Notes: generated from the sequence alone by a model not told the origin. 33,260 nucleotides of DNA from Bacteroidia bacterium (GCA_030426345.1 JAUHYU010000058.1:1-33260); one strand, 5' to 3'; positions 15,916 to 24,889 are shown, numbered from the stretch's first letter. Translations and numbers: made by a program.

Positions 15916-17076
15916 ATGGATTTAAAGATTTTTTTTTCGCCAATTGACGAGGCGGTGTATGAAGGCATTGAAGACCCTACTTCATTTCTAAAAAGCATTA
16001 GTATTTTTGCTGAAAAACAACCCGCTTACAAGGGGGCCAACATAGCCATTATCGGTATTTTAGAAGATGGCGGATCAGAAACCAACCAAGGGGCATCCAA
16101 AGCTGCAGATGAAATACGCAAGAAACTATACCGACTGAAAAAGGGATTCGGGCAATACAAAATCGTCGACTTGGGCAATCTGTGCAAAGGAGTGGACGTG
16201 GCCGAGTCGCAGCTAAGGCTTCAGGAGGTATGTGCAGTATTGATAGAGAATGAGGTGCTTCCTGTCATTATCGGCGGGACTCATGACCATACTTTTGGGC
16301 AATATTTGGCTTATGAGAACATGGACAAACTGGTTTCCTTGCTAAATGTGGATGCATTTTTAGATATTGAAGACGATGGCAATACAGTAAACAGCAAAAA
16401 CCATTTACACAAAATATTGCTTCATGAACCTAATTATCTTTTTTCTCTGAACCAACTGGCGTATCAATCTTACTTGATCGACAATGATACTTTAGCGGTA
16501 CTGGAAAAATTGCATTTTGATGCCTATCGTTTGGGCCACCTGAGGCAATATTTGCCGGATATGGAGCCGATCATCCGGGATGCCGATTTGATGAGTTTTG
16601 ACATTACAGCCATAAAATCTTCCGACGCCCCGGGTAATGGAAATGCACAGCCTTTTGGCCTGACGGGAGAGGAGGCATGCCAAATTTGCTGGTACGCGGG
16701 ATTGAACGAAAAAATGAGTTCTGTCGGATTCTATGAATACAATCCGGATGTGGATGATGCCCATAAAAAAACCGCCTCTGTCTCCGCAACGATGATTTGG
16801 TATTTTATAGAGGGTTTTTACCACCGCAAAGATGAGCATAATTTTAGGGGAAACGACTACTTAAAGTTTGTGGTATCCATGCCGACCGATCCTGAGAATT
16901 TGGTTTTCTATAAAAGTAAATTAAGCGAAAAGTGGTGGATGGAAGTGCCGTATCCACACGGCAAATTTCTGTATGAACGAAACCTGATCATACCGTGCAG
17001 CTATTCCGACTACCAATTGGCGGCAAGCGGTGAAGTGCCGGAGAGATGGATTACTGCACAAGCCAAAATGATTTAA
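15916..17076 (+). CDS. Formimidoylglutamase/arginase-like ureohydrolase of the Bacteroidota type
   Basis: A 386-residue ureohydrolase-fold protein, longer than classical arginases (about 300). It has ANIAIIGILEDGG, NQGASKAADEIRKKLYRL, then the metal-site blocks in altered form. GGTHDHT (120-126) replaces GGDHS, NVDAFLD (144-150) replaces DAHxD, and SFDITAIKSSDAPG replaces SxDxDxxDP. After these comes GEEACQICWYAG and a conserved C-terminal part YKSKLSEKWWMEVPYP...LIIPCSYSDYQLA that I associate with Bacteroidota proteins annotated formimidoylglutamase or arginase. The loss of the DAHxD His makes the usual binuclear Mn site doubtful. The start is the ATG at 15916; an upstream in-frame TTG (15895) is too close to the nqrF terminator. 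Confidence 0.82.
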   Translation: MDLKIFFSPIDEAVYEGIEDPTSFLKSISIFAEKQPAYKGANIAIIGILEDGGSETNQGASKAADEIRKKLYRLKKGFGQYKIVDLGNLCKGVDVAESQLRLQEVCAVLIENEVLPVIIGGTHDHTFGQYLAYENMDKLVSLLNVDAFLDIEDDGNTVNSKNHLHKILLHEPNYLFSLNQLAYQSYLIDNDTLAVLEKLHFDAYRLGHLRQYLPDMEPIIRDADLMSFDITAIKSSDAPGNGNAQPFGLTGEEACQICWYAGLNEKMSSVGFYEYNPDVDDAHKKTASVSATMIWYFIEGFYHRKDEHNFRGNDYLKFVVSMPTDPENLVFYKSKLSEKWWMEVPYPHGKFLYERNLIIPCSYSDYQLAASGEVPERWITAQAKMI

Positions 17077-17085
17077 AAATCCATG
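17076..17085 (+). repeat. Dispersed motif copy directly after the ureohydrolase stop
   Basis: AAAATCCATG begins at the last base of the ureohydrolase stop codon. Confidence 0.65.
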
Positions 17086-17177
17086 AAACCGGCATGGCCA
17101 GAGCAAATTCAGGACACACAAGGGCATGATTATGTTCCCCTGATAACCAGAGACTTAAAAAATTATAAACAGAGGAA

Positions 17178-19742
17178 ATGAGTAAGGCAATAAAATGTAT
17201 CCGATTACTAATTGTTATTCTAATAACAATTTCCTTTCGTGCATTGGCTCAAGAAAATTTGCATGATTACTTGCCTGCGGGTGTTAGTTATAATAAAAAC
17301 ATCCCAACCCCAAAATCCATCATCGACCATGAAGTGGGTGAGTGGCACGTAACCCACGACAAACTTGTATATTATTTTTACAATCTGGCCCAAGCTTCTC
17401 CACGCGTCAGTGTGGAGGTATATGGAAAAACGTATGAAAACCGACCGCTTTTGAATGTGACGATCACTTCCCCAAAAAACCATGAAAAGTTGGAAGAGAT
17501 CAGAACACAGCACTTGAAATTAGCAGACACTAATCTTTCTGAGGAATTAAAAACTGAGGAAATGCCCGCGGTCATTCGGTTGGGCTACAGCATCCACGGC
17601 AATGAAGCGAGTGGTTCCAATGCCGCTTTGTTGGTGGCATATTATCTTACTGCCGCCCAAGGAGAAAAGATTGATGAGGTTCTGGAAAACTGTATAATAC
17701 TTATCGATCCCTGCCTCAACCCCGATGGATTGCAGCGGTTTTCCACTTGGGTAAACGAGCATAAATCCATGAATCTGAACGCAGACCCCAACAGTCGGGA
17801 GTTTGACGAGCCATGGCCCAATGGACGAACAAATCATTATTGGTTTGACCTCAATCGAGACTGGTTGATGGCCCAGCATCCGGAGTCTATTGGGCGGTTG
17901 GAATTGTTTCACAGGTGGTTGCCCAATGTACAAACAGACCATCATGAGATGGGCAGTAATGCAACCTTCTTTTTTCAGCCAGGGGTTCCTTCTCGCAAAT
18001 ACCCCAAAATTCCTATGGAAAATGTGCGAATTACTGAACGCATAGCCAGCTATCACGCCAAAGCTTTGGACGAGCAAATGCGACTTTATTATTCTAAAGA
18101 AAACTACGATGACTATTATATTGGTAAGGGATCGACCTACCCCGATCTCCACGGAGGAATCGGGATTTTATTTGAGCAAGCCTCTTCTCGGGGGCATTTA
18201 CAAGAAACAGAAAATGGCATGCTCTCTTTGCCTTTCGCCATAAAAAACCATTTTACCACCTCGCTGACTACTATTGAGGCGTCTCTTGCAATGCGCGAAG
18301 ACCTGCTGAATTATCAACGAGAATTTTATACAAAAGCCGCTAAAATCCATGAAAAAGAAAAAATAGAAGCATTGATCATCGGTACTCCAGACGATGCCAC
18401 GAGGACTCAATTGTTTAGTCAGGTACTTCTGCGACATCATATTGCCATATATGAACCCAAAAAAGACCTTAAAATCCATGGCAAAGATTTCCCTAAAGAA
18501 AAAAGCATTGTAATTCCATTGGATCAGCCACAGAGCATGCTGATCAAGGCAATGTTTGAGCGGCAAACTGATTTTCAGGATAGTATATTTTATGATGTAT
18601 CGGCGTGGGATTTTGATTTGTCTTTCAATCTGAATTCGGCTTGGCTGGATCAAGCGAATTTAAAAAATATTTTGGGGAATAGCATTTCAGAATTCTCATT
18701 ACCGGAAGGAAAAATCGAAGGCGATGGCACTTACGCCTATGCCATTGATTGGAATCCATATTTTGCACCAGGTTTGGTTTATGCTTTGTTGAAAAATGGC
18801 TTGATTCTCAAAGTTGCCAACAAGCCATTCACGTCTGCTTCTGGCCAATATTTTGAAAGAGGAACTGTTATTCTCCCCATGGGAATACAGATAAAGGATG
18901 CCGATGAGGTGAGAGATATTTTGGCAAATAATGCCTCAAAATTCCATGAAAATATTTTTGCGATCGAGTCAGGTCAGGTGGTGGATGGATCAGATTTGGG
19001 CAGCAGGAATTTTGATATTGTGAAGAAACCTGTGATAGCCATGATCGTGGATAACGGAGTGAGTGCAAGTGAATCAGGCGAAGTTTGGCATCTGTTTGAC
19101 CAACGATATCGGATGCCCGTAACCATGCTATCTTCCGAAACCTTTGATCGTATTAACCTAAAACGATACAACGTGCTACTCCTGCCAAACGGTTCGTATG
19201 GCCCATTAAATGCCTCCTCACAGGAAAAAATAAAAAACTGGGTGAGAGATGGTGGAACGCTCATCGCTTGGAAGGATGCACTGAAGTTTGTCAACAAACT
19301 GCAACTGGCAGAAGTAAAATTCAAAACTGCTCCCAAAGATACTTTAGCCATAATTTCTTATGCTGATAGGGAAAATTCCCGAGGCGCACAAGTGATCGGC
19401 GGAGCCATTTTTGAGATGGACATAGACCGCACGCATCCTTTGGCTTATGGCTACCATCAGGGGACGCTACCCATTTTCAAGCAGGGAACCTTAATTCTGG
19501 AAACAACGAAAAAGAGCCATACTTACCCCTTTCGTTATACCCAAAATCCATTGATGAGCGGTTATGTCTCTGACAAAAACCTACAGATGATCAAAGGCTC
19601 TCCGGCAACGATCGTGGCTACTTATGGTCAGGGAAAAGTGATTGGTTTTACGGATAATCCCAACTTCAGGGCGATTTGGTATGGCACAAACAAGTTGCTG
19701 ATGAATGCCATTTTCTTCGGCAACAAGATCTCGACCAGATAA
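17178..19742 (+). CDS. Secreted M14-family zinc carboxypeptidase with C-terminal GATase-like domain
   Basis: An 854-residue exported protein; residues 1-24 form a signal peptide ending in ALAQ. The M14 domain spans about 45-360. Zinc ligands are in YSIHGNEASG (H140, E143) and QTDHHEMG (H255 or H256), and the general base is E333 in GIGILFEQASS. A substrate-carboxylate Arg is likely in HYWFDLNRDW. The remaining 450 residues include a domain (about 615-850; VIAMIVDNGV, YNVLLLPNGSYG, IKNWVRDGGTLIAWKDA, YGQGKVIGFTDNPNFRAIW) that resembles the class I amidotransferase-like (DUF4350-type) fold. This combination recurs in Bacteroidota M14 proteins of unknown substrate. Three motif cores lie in the frame (17764, 18344, 18473), the latter two coding for KIHE and KIHG. 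Confidence 0.88.
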   Translation: MSKAIKCIRLLIVILITISFRALAQENLHDYLPAGVSYNKNIPTPKSIIDHEVGEWHVTHDKLVYYFYNLAQASPRVSVEVYGKTYENRPLLNVTITSPKNHEKLEEIRTQHLKLADTNLSEELKTEEMPAVIRLGYSIHGNEASGSNAALLVAYYLTAAQGEKIDEVLENCIILIDPCLNPDGLQRFSTWVNEHKSMNLNADPNSREFDEPWPNGRTNHYWFDLNRDWLMAQHPESIGRLELFHRWLPNVQTDHHEMGSNATFFFQPGVPSRKYPKIPMENVRITERIASYHAKALDEQMRLYYSKENYDDYYIGKGSTYPDLHGGIGILFEQASSRGHLQETENGMLSLPFAIKNHFTTSLTTIEASLAMREDLLNYQREFYTKAAKIHEKEKIEALIIGTPDDATRTQLFSQVLLRHHIAIYEPKKDLKIHGKDFPKEKSIVIPLDQPQSMLIKAMFERQTDFQDSIFYDVSAWDFDLSFNLNSAWLDQANLKNILGNSISEFSLPEGKIEGDGTYAYAIDWNPYFAPGLVYALLKNGLILKVANKPFTSASGQYFERGTVILPMGIQIKDADEVRDILANNASKFHENIFAIESGQVVDGSDLGSRNFDIVKKPVIAMIVDNGVSASESGEVWHLFDQRYRMPVTMLSSETFDRINLKRYNVLLLPNGSYGPLNASSQEKIKNWVRDGGTLIAWKDALKFVNKLQLAEVKFKTAPKDTLAIISYADRENSRGAQVIGGAIFEMDIDRTHPLAYGYHQGTLPIFKQGTLILETTKKSHTYPFRYTQNPLMSGYVSDKNLQMIKGSPATIVATYGQGKVIGFTDNPNFRAIWYGTNKLLMNAIFFGNKISTR

Positions 19743-19749
19743 AACGTGT

Positions 19750-19759
19750 CATGGATTTT
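19750..19759 (-). repeat. Dispersed motif copy after the M14 gene
   Basis: CATGGATTTT, 8 bases past the M14 stop, in minus orientation, just upstream of the promoter element for the next gene. Confidence 0.65.
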
Positions 19760-19763
19760 TAAC

Positions 19764-19771
19764 TATTTTTG
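19764..19771 (+). promoter_or_regulatory. Bacteroidota -7 element for the cystathionine beta-synthase gene
   Basis: TATTTTTG fits TAnnTTTG, 59 bases before the ATG at 19830. No clear -33 element. Confidence 0.4.
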
Positions 19772-19829
19772 TATTTCTTAGTTAGAAAAGATCAATAGCA
19801 TTTGATCCAAAACCCTTGAATAAAAACGC

Positions 19830-21206
19830 ATGTATTTCGATTCAATTATAAATACCATAGGCAACACGCCCTTGGTAAAACTAAATGAAGTTTCTAAAGG
19901 TATTCCTGGGACTATTCTGGTAAAGGTAGAATATTTCAATCCAGGCAATTCGATGAAAGACCGCATGGCGATCAAGATCATCGAAGATGCCGAAAAAGAT
20001 GGGTCGCTCCAACCGGGAGGCACGATCATCGAAGGAACTTCAGGAAATACAGGAATGGGTTTGGCCTTGGGTGCGATCGCCAAAGGGTACAAATGCATTT
20101 TCACATTGGCAGATAAACAATCTAGAGAAAAAATCGATGTGCTGCGGGCCATGGGGGCAGAAGTAATCGTATGCCCTACCAACGTAGCTCCGGATGATCC
20201 ACGCTCCTATTATTCCGTAGCCCAAAAACTGCACAAGGATATTCCCAATTCTTTTTACGTCAATCAGTATGATAATCTTTCCAATACCCAAGCTCACTAT
20301 GAAAGTACCGCTCCAGAAATATGGGAAGGAACCGATGGAAAAATTACGCATTATGTTGCCGGAGTTGGCACAGGAGGATCGGCCTGCGGCGTTTCTAAAT
20401 ACCTTAAGGAAAAAAACAAAGACATCACTGTAATTGGCATCGACAGCTTTGGGTCTGTTTTTAAAAAATATAAGGAAACTGGTCTATTAGATGAAAAGGA
20501 AGTTTATCCATACCTCACTGAGGGGATTGGTGAAGACATCCTTCCACAAAACGTGGACTTCGATCTTATCGATGAATTTATCAAAGTTACGGATAAAGAC
20601 GCTGCGATCATGGCGCGAAAGCTTGCACAAAAGGAAGGGCTTTTTGTTGGGTGGTCGTCAGGCTCTGCTGTGTATGGTGCCTTGGAATATGCCGGAAAAA
20701 ACCTGAAATCTGACGATGTGATGGTGATAATTTTACCGGATCATGGCACTAGGTACTTAGGCAAAATATATAATGACGCATGGATGAACGACCATGGCTT
20801 CACAGAAAAAATGGAACTGGCCACAGCAAAAGATATCGTGGAGCGCAAAGCCAATGACCAACTCGTTTCCATTGACTGTAACATGTTGCTCGGTGATGTC
20901 ATCAAAACCCTGACCAAGAAGGGTATTTCACAAATTCCGGTGAAAGATGGTGACGAGATTGTTGGGAGTATTACGGATTCTAAATTATTGCGTTTGCTAC
21001 TGGAAGATCAGACATCGAGCAATGAAAAAGTAAGTGCCGTCATGGACAAGCCGCTACAATTTGTCGGCCTTGACAACACCCTTGATGTACTGTCGTCATT
21101 GATCAGCAAGGAAAACAATGCACTATTGGTCAGGGATGAAAAAAATGAAATCCACATCATCACCCAGCACGACATCCTGATGGCCATGACCAATTCTTGG
21201 ACTTAG
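19830..21206 (+). CDS. Cystathionine beta-synthase (PLP fold plus CBS-domain pair)
   Basis: A 458-residue PLP enzyme of the beta-synthase family. It opens with IINTIGNTPLVKLNEV; the PLP lysine is K43 in FNPGNSMKDRMA; the phosphate-binding and substrate loop is EGTSGNTG (68-75); VGTGGSACGVSKYL and a C-terminal GWSSGSAVYGAL follow. Residues about 340-458 hold two CBS modules (LLGDVIKTLTKKGISQIPV and NTLDVLSSLISKENNALLV). Together these point to cystathionine beta-synthase (serine plus homocysteine to cystathionine), or a cysteine synthase with regulatory CBS domains. No N-terminal heme-binding extension is present. Transsulfuration partners are not adjacent. Confidence 0.9.
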   Translation: MYFDSIINTIGNTPLVKLNEVSKGIPGTILVKVEYFNPGNSMKDRMAIKIIEDAEKDGSLQPGGTIIEGTSGNTGMGLALGAIAKGYKCIFTLADKQSREKIDVLRAMGAEVIVCPTNVAPDDPRSYYSVAQKLHKDIPNSFYVNQYDNLSNTQAHYESTAPEIWEGTDGKITHYVAGVGTGGSACGVSKYLKEKNKDITVIGIDSFGSVFKKYKETGLLDEKEVYPYLTEGIGEDILPQNVDFDLIDEFIKVTDKDAAIMARKLAQKEGLFVGWSSGSAVYGALEYAGKNLKSDDVMVIILPDHGTRYLGKIYNDAWMNDHGFTEKMELATAKDIVERKANDQLVSIDCNMLLGDVIKTLTKKGISQIPVKDGDEIVGSITDSKLLRLLLEDQTSSNEKVSAVMDKPLQFVGLDNTLDVLSSLISKENNALLVRDEKNEIHIITQHDILMAMTNSWT

Positions 21207-21209
21207 AAA

Positions 21210-21236
21210 AACCTCAAAAATCCATGGTTTTTAAAG
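21210..21236 (+). repeat. Dispersed motif copy with hairpin potential after the CBS gene
   Basis: Core AATCCATG at 21219-21226. The arms CCT/AGG and AAAAA/TTTTT surround the CCATGG centre, giving an imperfect stem. It starts about 5 bases after the stop at 21206 and may act as a terminator. Confidence 0.6.
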
Positions 21237-21282
21237 GCTTCTTTGAGACCTCAAATAAATCAATTGTGAAAGAATTTATCTT

Positions 21283-21290
21283 TACATTTG
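21283..21290 (+). promoter_or_regulatory. Bacteroidota -7 element for the VirJ-like gene
   Basis: TACATTTG, an exact TAnnTTTG match, followed by CG. A TTG (21264-21266) lies 16 bases upstream as a possible -33 element. It is 35 bases before the ATG at 21325. Confidence 0.6.
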
Positions 21291-21324
21291 CGTTTTGTAG
21301 ATAGTAATTGCTTAATCTAGAGGA

Positions 21325-22044
21325 ATGGGAAATGTTCGGTTTCATGCATTTGATAGGCGCAAAACTATATTAGTAATTGTTTGTATTGTTCTATTTTCCG
21401 CGAAATATATGACTGCATTTTCTGCTGGTGAATTGGAAGATCTTCCTATTTCAGAATATATGTCTGATCATGGAAAAAGCACCTATATTATCTATATAAG
21501 TGGCGATGGGGGCATGAACAATTTCAGCAAGTCGCTATGCAAATCCTTTCAAGAGCAAGGGTATTCTGTCGTGGCGTTTGATGCAAAAAAGTATTTCTGG
21601 AAAGCTAAAACACCCGATGCTTTCAACCAGGTCATTTCGGAAGTGATCGTACATTATCAACAAATCTGGAAATCGGAATCGTTTCTATTGGTGGGATATT
21701 CTTTCGGTGCTGATGTTGGAGCCTTCTTGCCTGATCGACTGCCCGAAAACCTTCAAAAATCCATGAAACTTGCTGCCATGTTGGACCCTTCTGTTTCTAC
21801 AGATTTCGAAATCAAATTGGCAGATATGCTAGGTGGAAATTCAGAAAATAGAAAATACAGCATCCTTAACGAGTTGAACTCCAATAAAAATGAAAGGATA
21901 GTCTGTTTGTTTTCTGACGATGAGGAAAATGGTCTGAAGAAAAAAATCGTCAACAAAAACCTCCGAATCGAAAGCTTACCCGGCGATCATCGTTTCAACA
22001 ACGATTACCAACTTATCACCACCAAGATTCTAAATTCGTTTTAG
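21325..22044 (+). CDS. VirJ/AcvB-family serine hydrolase, putative aminoacyl-phosphatidylglycerol hydrolase
   Basis: A 239-residue alpha/beta hydrolase with an N-terminal signal or anchor segment (14-30), so it acts in the periplasm. The family signature is the pair IYISGDGGMNNF (56-67) and DAKKYFWKAKTPD (86-98), then the nucleophile elbow LVGYSFGADV with S126, an Asp candidate in FSDDEENG, and H222 in LPGDHRFNNDY. This set matches the VirJ/AcvB family (PF06057). Agrobacterium AcvB hydrolyses lysyl-phosphatidylglycerol. The gene converges on mprF, with 7 bases between the two stops, which supports a role in reversing MprF's lipid modification. That link is inference from family and position. 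A motif copy lies at 21758 (codes for KSMK). Confidence 0.82.
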   Translation: MGNVRFHAFDRRKTILVIVCIVLFSAKYMTAFSAGELEDLPISEYMSDHGKSTYIIYISGDGGMNNFSKSLCKSFQEQGYSVVAFDAKKYFWKAKTPDAFNQVISEVIVHYQQIWKSESFLLVGYSFGADVGAFLPDRLPENLQKSMKLAAMLDPSVSTDFEIKLADMLGGNSENRKYSILNELNSNKNERIVCLFSDDEENGLKKKIVNKNLRIESLPGDHRFNNDYQLITTKILNSF

Positions 22045-22051
22045 ACATTTG

Positions 22052-24646
22052 TCAGTCTCCCAGCTCCGAAACTTTTTTGATCGCATTGGGTACTTGCAGC
22101 AAATGATAGTGGTGATCATACACCAGATAATTCTTCTGCCATGATGGGAAGAACTTTTCCTTATACTTGCGCAATCCTTTGAAATGGCCAAACCGTCTGA
22201 TGTTTTCAAAAGCATATTTTACAGTTTTTTCTTTGAGATCCACCCCCGTCATTCCCGACATTGGAGCAAGACCCAAATTTGCAGATTTATACCCCTGTTC
22301 CTTTAGATAGAGGAATGTCTTGCAGAGCAGCATGTCCAGCACGCCATTGGGGGCATCAGAGATTTTGCGGATCAGGTCGTAGGTTGCCTGGCCTATGGCA
22401 TAAACGGGGACTAAATTAAGGAAAGCATAGACTTTTTCTTCGGTATCTTCTATCGTACAAATGGTTTGGTTCTTCAAAATCAAAGGATCAAAAACACCTT
22501 GCGTAAAAGCTAATTCCTTCTGATCCATTTCTTTGAGCCACTGATCAGAAACCAACTCCAATTTTTGTAACAACCCTTCCTTGATCGGGTATTCATATAC
22601 TTTAAATATAAACCCTTCGCCCGAAAGCCGGTTGAGGGCACTTCTGGTGGGTTTCATTTTGCCGCCATCAATGGTAAATGTGGTCAGATCCAGAATTGCT
22701 TCTTCACCAACAGGAAAGCTTTTTTTCTTCAGCGATCGATAAATGTCCAGACTTGATTCGGGCACACGGTAATAGATCGGCACAAAACCTGTTTCTGCAC
22801 AGTATGCATCAAATTCCATGATGGCATTCTTCATTTGTGCTTTATCGGCAGCGACAGGATCTTCCAAAACAATCGCTAAGTGGCGTGTAATCCGAAAAGA
22901 AACAAATGCCGCTTGATCGGCTGTGATAAAGAATAGTTTGTCAGGATATGTTTTGAAATAATCGAGGGCAGAAACTCCATGGATTTTTACCAACTTTTGC
23001 ACAAGTTCCTTCTCTTCTTCAGAATTATACGGCTTGGCAAAATATGGCCTTAGCAAGCCGACCAAAACAAAAACCAAATAAGACACTCCGGCCACATACA
23101 AGGAAACAATAAAATCACTTCCAAAGTGAGTCAGTGGTTTTAAGTTGGTGTCGTCCATCAGGAAAAAAACCCGAAGAACCGCAGAAATAGAATCTATAAG
23201 TACGAATTCAGTTCCAAAATGCTTTTTGTTCATGAAATAAAAACCAAGAACACCATAGAGCAAAACTGCCAACAATCCATAAATGATGACTTTTGTGCTA
23301 AGCCGTGTAAACTTCGGATGGGGCTTTAGAATATATAAATGACGTGTATATAAAAGTACAACAACAGCTACGACCGAAAGGAATGCCTCCTCAAAATCGG
23401 CAGCTTTGACCAAGTGACCCAAAATGGAAAGTGTGGATAGCAGCGTGGCAGCATACCATGCACGACGTGAACCCTGCAACAGGAAAACAGCCAGCAAAAT
23501 CAGCACTAGCCCAGAAAGCAGGATCAGTCCATTGGAAGTATTAATGAGCCCGTCGGGCAATATATTTTCTACCATACGCAATCGCGCAGGAATGGCCGGA
23601 GTAACCGCAGAAATGATGTTGGTGATGCCCAGTGTAAACAACATTATCGCCGGCAAAATGCGCAGTATCAAATTGTCCTTGCTGGAAATAAAACTGCCAA
23701 TTCCCATAAATAGGGGAACCCAAAACTCAAAAAGCCTGAAAAGCAAAGTGATAGAAGCTGCAACCACCAAAGGAAATCCGTACTGTCCGAGAATGAACGT
23801 CAGCGAAATTTCTATCGCTCCCAACCCGCGCAAAAATGGCGAAGCTATTAACAGAATTACCATGACAATATAGCCGATCATAGAAGCGGCCAAGGATGGT
23901 TCCAAACCTAGAGCAAGCATAGAAATATATAAATGAGCAATGCCCACAACCTCGATAAGTACCGAGGCTAAAAACCCATACAGCACCTGACGCTTGTCAA
24001 TTTGGTTGGAAGAGATTTCATTGAGCAAAACTGCCCATTTAGGAAATTTTTTCTGAACTAAAGCATAAACCTTTCCTTGTTTAAGAAAGGAAATAAAAAC
24101 CCATATCCAGCCGGCAGCTATGACGATCAGCAACACAAAACCAAAGATTTCTGCTTGCTGCAATTGCCCGCGCATAAAAGCAAAAAGCAGCACAGGTATG
24201 GCTACAACGATGACAGAAAAAACACCCAAAATCCCATAAATAGTCGATGCCAAATAGACCTGGCTTTTAGTGACGTGTTGCGATTCTATGTTTTTGGAAA
24301 AAAACACCAGAGAAGAAAACCCTCCTGCTGGCAAGAAAATACTCACAAGATTTCGTCGTAAAAAAAGGTGCACACAAGCCTTGCTCGTTACTTTTCGGCC
24401 TATGGACTTAAAGCTGAACACGTACATCTCCCCTTGCAAAAATATGTAGATCAATGTGAGCAAGCCCCCGATGAGCACCCAGAAAAGATTGAGTTGGCTA
24501 AAGCGATCCCTTATTTCAAACAATTCTACATGCTCGTGCTTGATGAAAAACACGGCCATGCCCAACATAAAAGCTGCCAGAATGAGTTGCCAAAAGAAAC
24601 GGTTGTAAAAAAGCCTAGGCAAGTTTGAAATGGAAATCCTATTCAT
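22052..24646 (-). CDS. mprF: Phosphatidylglycerol lysyltransferase / flippase MprF
   Basis: An 864-residue MprF-like protein, close to the family length (about 840). The N-terminal half (about 1-540) holds a dozen or more membrane helices, including the flippase segment LRRNLVSIFLPAGGFSSLVFF, ASPFLRGLGAIEISLTFILGQYGFP and later helices. The cytosolic C-terminal half (about 560-864) is the DUF2156 GNAT-like synthase, with FFITADQAAFVSFRITRHLAIVLEDPVA, FDAYCAETGFVPIYYRVPE and a terminal SANLGLAPMSGMTG. It transfers an amino acid from aminoacyl-tRNA to phosphatidylglycerol and flips the product, lowering the negative surface charge. Amino-acid specificity (Lys, Ala, Arg) cannot be read here. One motif copy (22978) codes for KIHG. 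Confidence 0.92.
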   Translation of the reverse strand: MNRISISNLPRLFYNRFFWQLILAAFMLGMAVFFIKHEHVELFEIRDRFSQLNLFWVLIGGLLTLIYIFLQGEMYVFSFKSIGRKVTSKACVHLFLRRNLVSIFLPAGGFSSLVFFSKNIESQHVTKSQVYLASTIYGILGVFSVIVVAIPVLLFAFMRGQLQQAEIFGFVLLIVIAAGWIWVFISFLKQGKVYALVQKKFPKWAVLLNEISSNQIDKRQVLYGFLASVLIEVVGIAHLYISMLALGLEPSLAASMIGYIVMVILLIASPFLRGLGAIEISLTFILGQYGFPLVVAASITLLFRLFEFWVPLFMGIGSFISSKDNLILRILPAIMLFTLGITNIISAVTPAIPARLRMVENILPDGLINTSNGLILLSGLVLILLAVFLLQGSRRAWYAATLLSTLSILGHLVKAADFEEAFLSVVAVVVLLYTRHLYILKPHPKFTRLSTKVIIYGLLAVLLYGVLGFYFMNKKHFGTEFVLIDSISAVLRVFFLMDDTNLKPLTHFGSDFIVSLYVAGVSYLVFVLVGLLRPYFAKPYNSEEEKELVQKLVKIHGVSALDYFKTYPDKLFFITADQAAFVSFRITRHLAIVLEDPVAADKAQMKNAIMEFDAYCAETGFVPIYYRVPESSLDIYRSLKKKSFPVGEEAILDLTTFTIDGGKMKPTRSALNRLSGEGFIFKVYEYPIKEGLLQKLELVSDQWLKEMDQKELAFTQGVFDPLILKNQTICTIEDTEEKVYAFLNLVPVYAIGQATYDLIRKISDAPNGVLDMLLCKTFLYLKEQGYKSANLGLAPMSGMTGVDLKEKTVKYAFENIRRFGHFKGLRKYKEKFFPSWQKNYLVYDHHYHLLQVPNAIKKVSELGD

Positions 24647-24682
24647 TTCTTAGATCAGGAATATGTGTATTGATACCTTTTG

Positions 24683-24690
24683 CAAAGGTA
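24683..24690 (-). promoter_or_regulatory. Bacteroidota -7 element for mprF
   Basis: The minus strand reads TACCTTTG, an exact TAnnTTTG match, within the near-palindrome TACCTTTTGCAAAGGTA (24674-24690). The leader to the ATG at 24646 would be about 30 bases. The dyad could also be an operator. Confidence 0.5.
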
Positions 24691-24745
24691 CATAATAGGT
24701 AGCAAATATTGCCCTTTTCATTTGGTTCCAAGTAGGCTTGAAAGT

Positions 24746-24766
24746 CCATGGATTTTAGGGGCTTTA
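24746..24766 (-). repeat. Dispersed motif copy with full flank upstream of mprF
   Basis: CCATGGATTTTAGGGGCTTT (minus orientation) shows the complete extended consensus, AAAGCC then AAAATCCATGG, between the hypothetical secreted gene and mprF. Confidence 0.75.
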
Positions 24767-24831
24767 TCAAAGCACTTTTTGGTTCGAGCATCCTGTATTA
24801 TATGGAGGTATAAGCTAAATCCTAGACATAA

Positions 24832-24860
24832 AAAAAATGCCGGATTCTCATCCGGCATTT
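24832..24860 (-). terminator. Intrinsic terminator of the small secreted-protein gene
   Basis: AAATGCCGGAT (24835-24845) and ATCCGGCATTT (24850-24860) form an 11-bp perfect stem with a TCTC loop. The adjoining A run is a T run on the minus strand. It lies about 30 bases after the stop at 24890. Confidence 0.9.
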
Positions 24861-24889
24861 ATAAAATTATAGTGCGAGGTCAGTATGTC

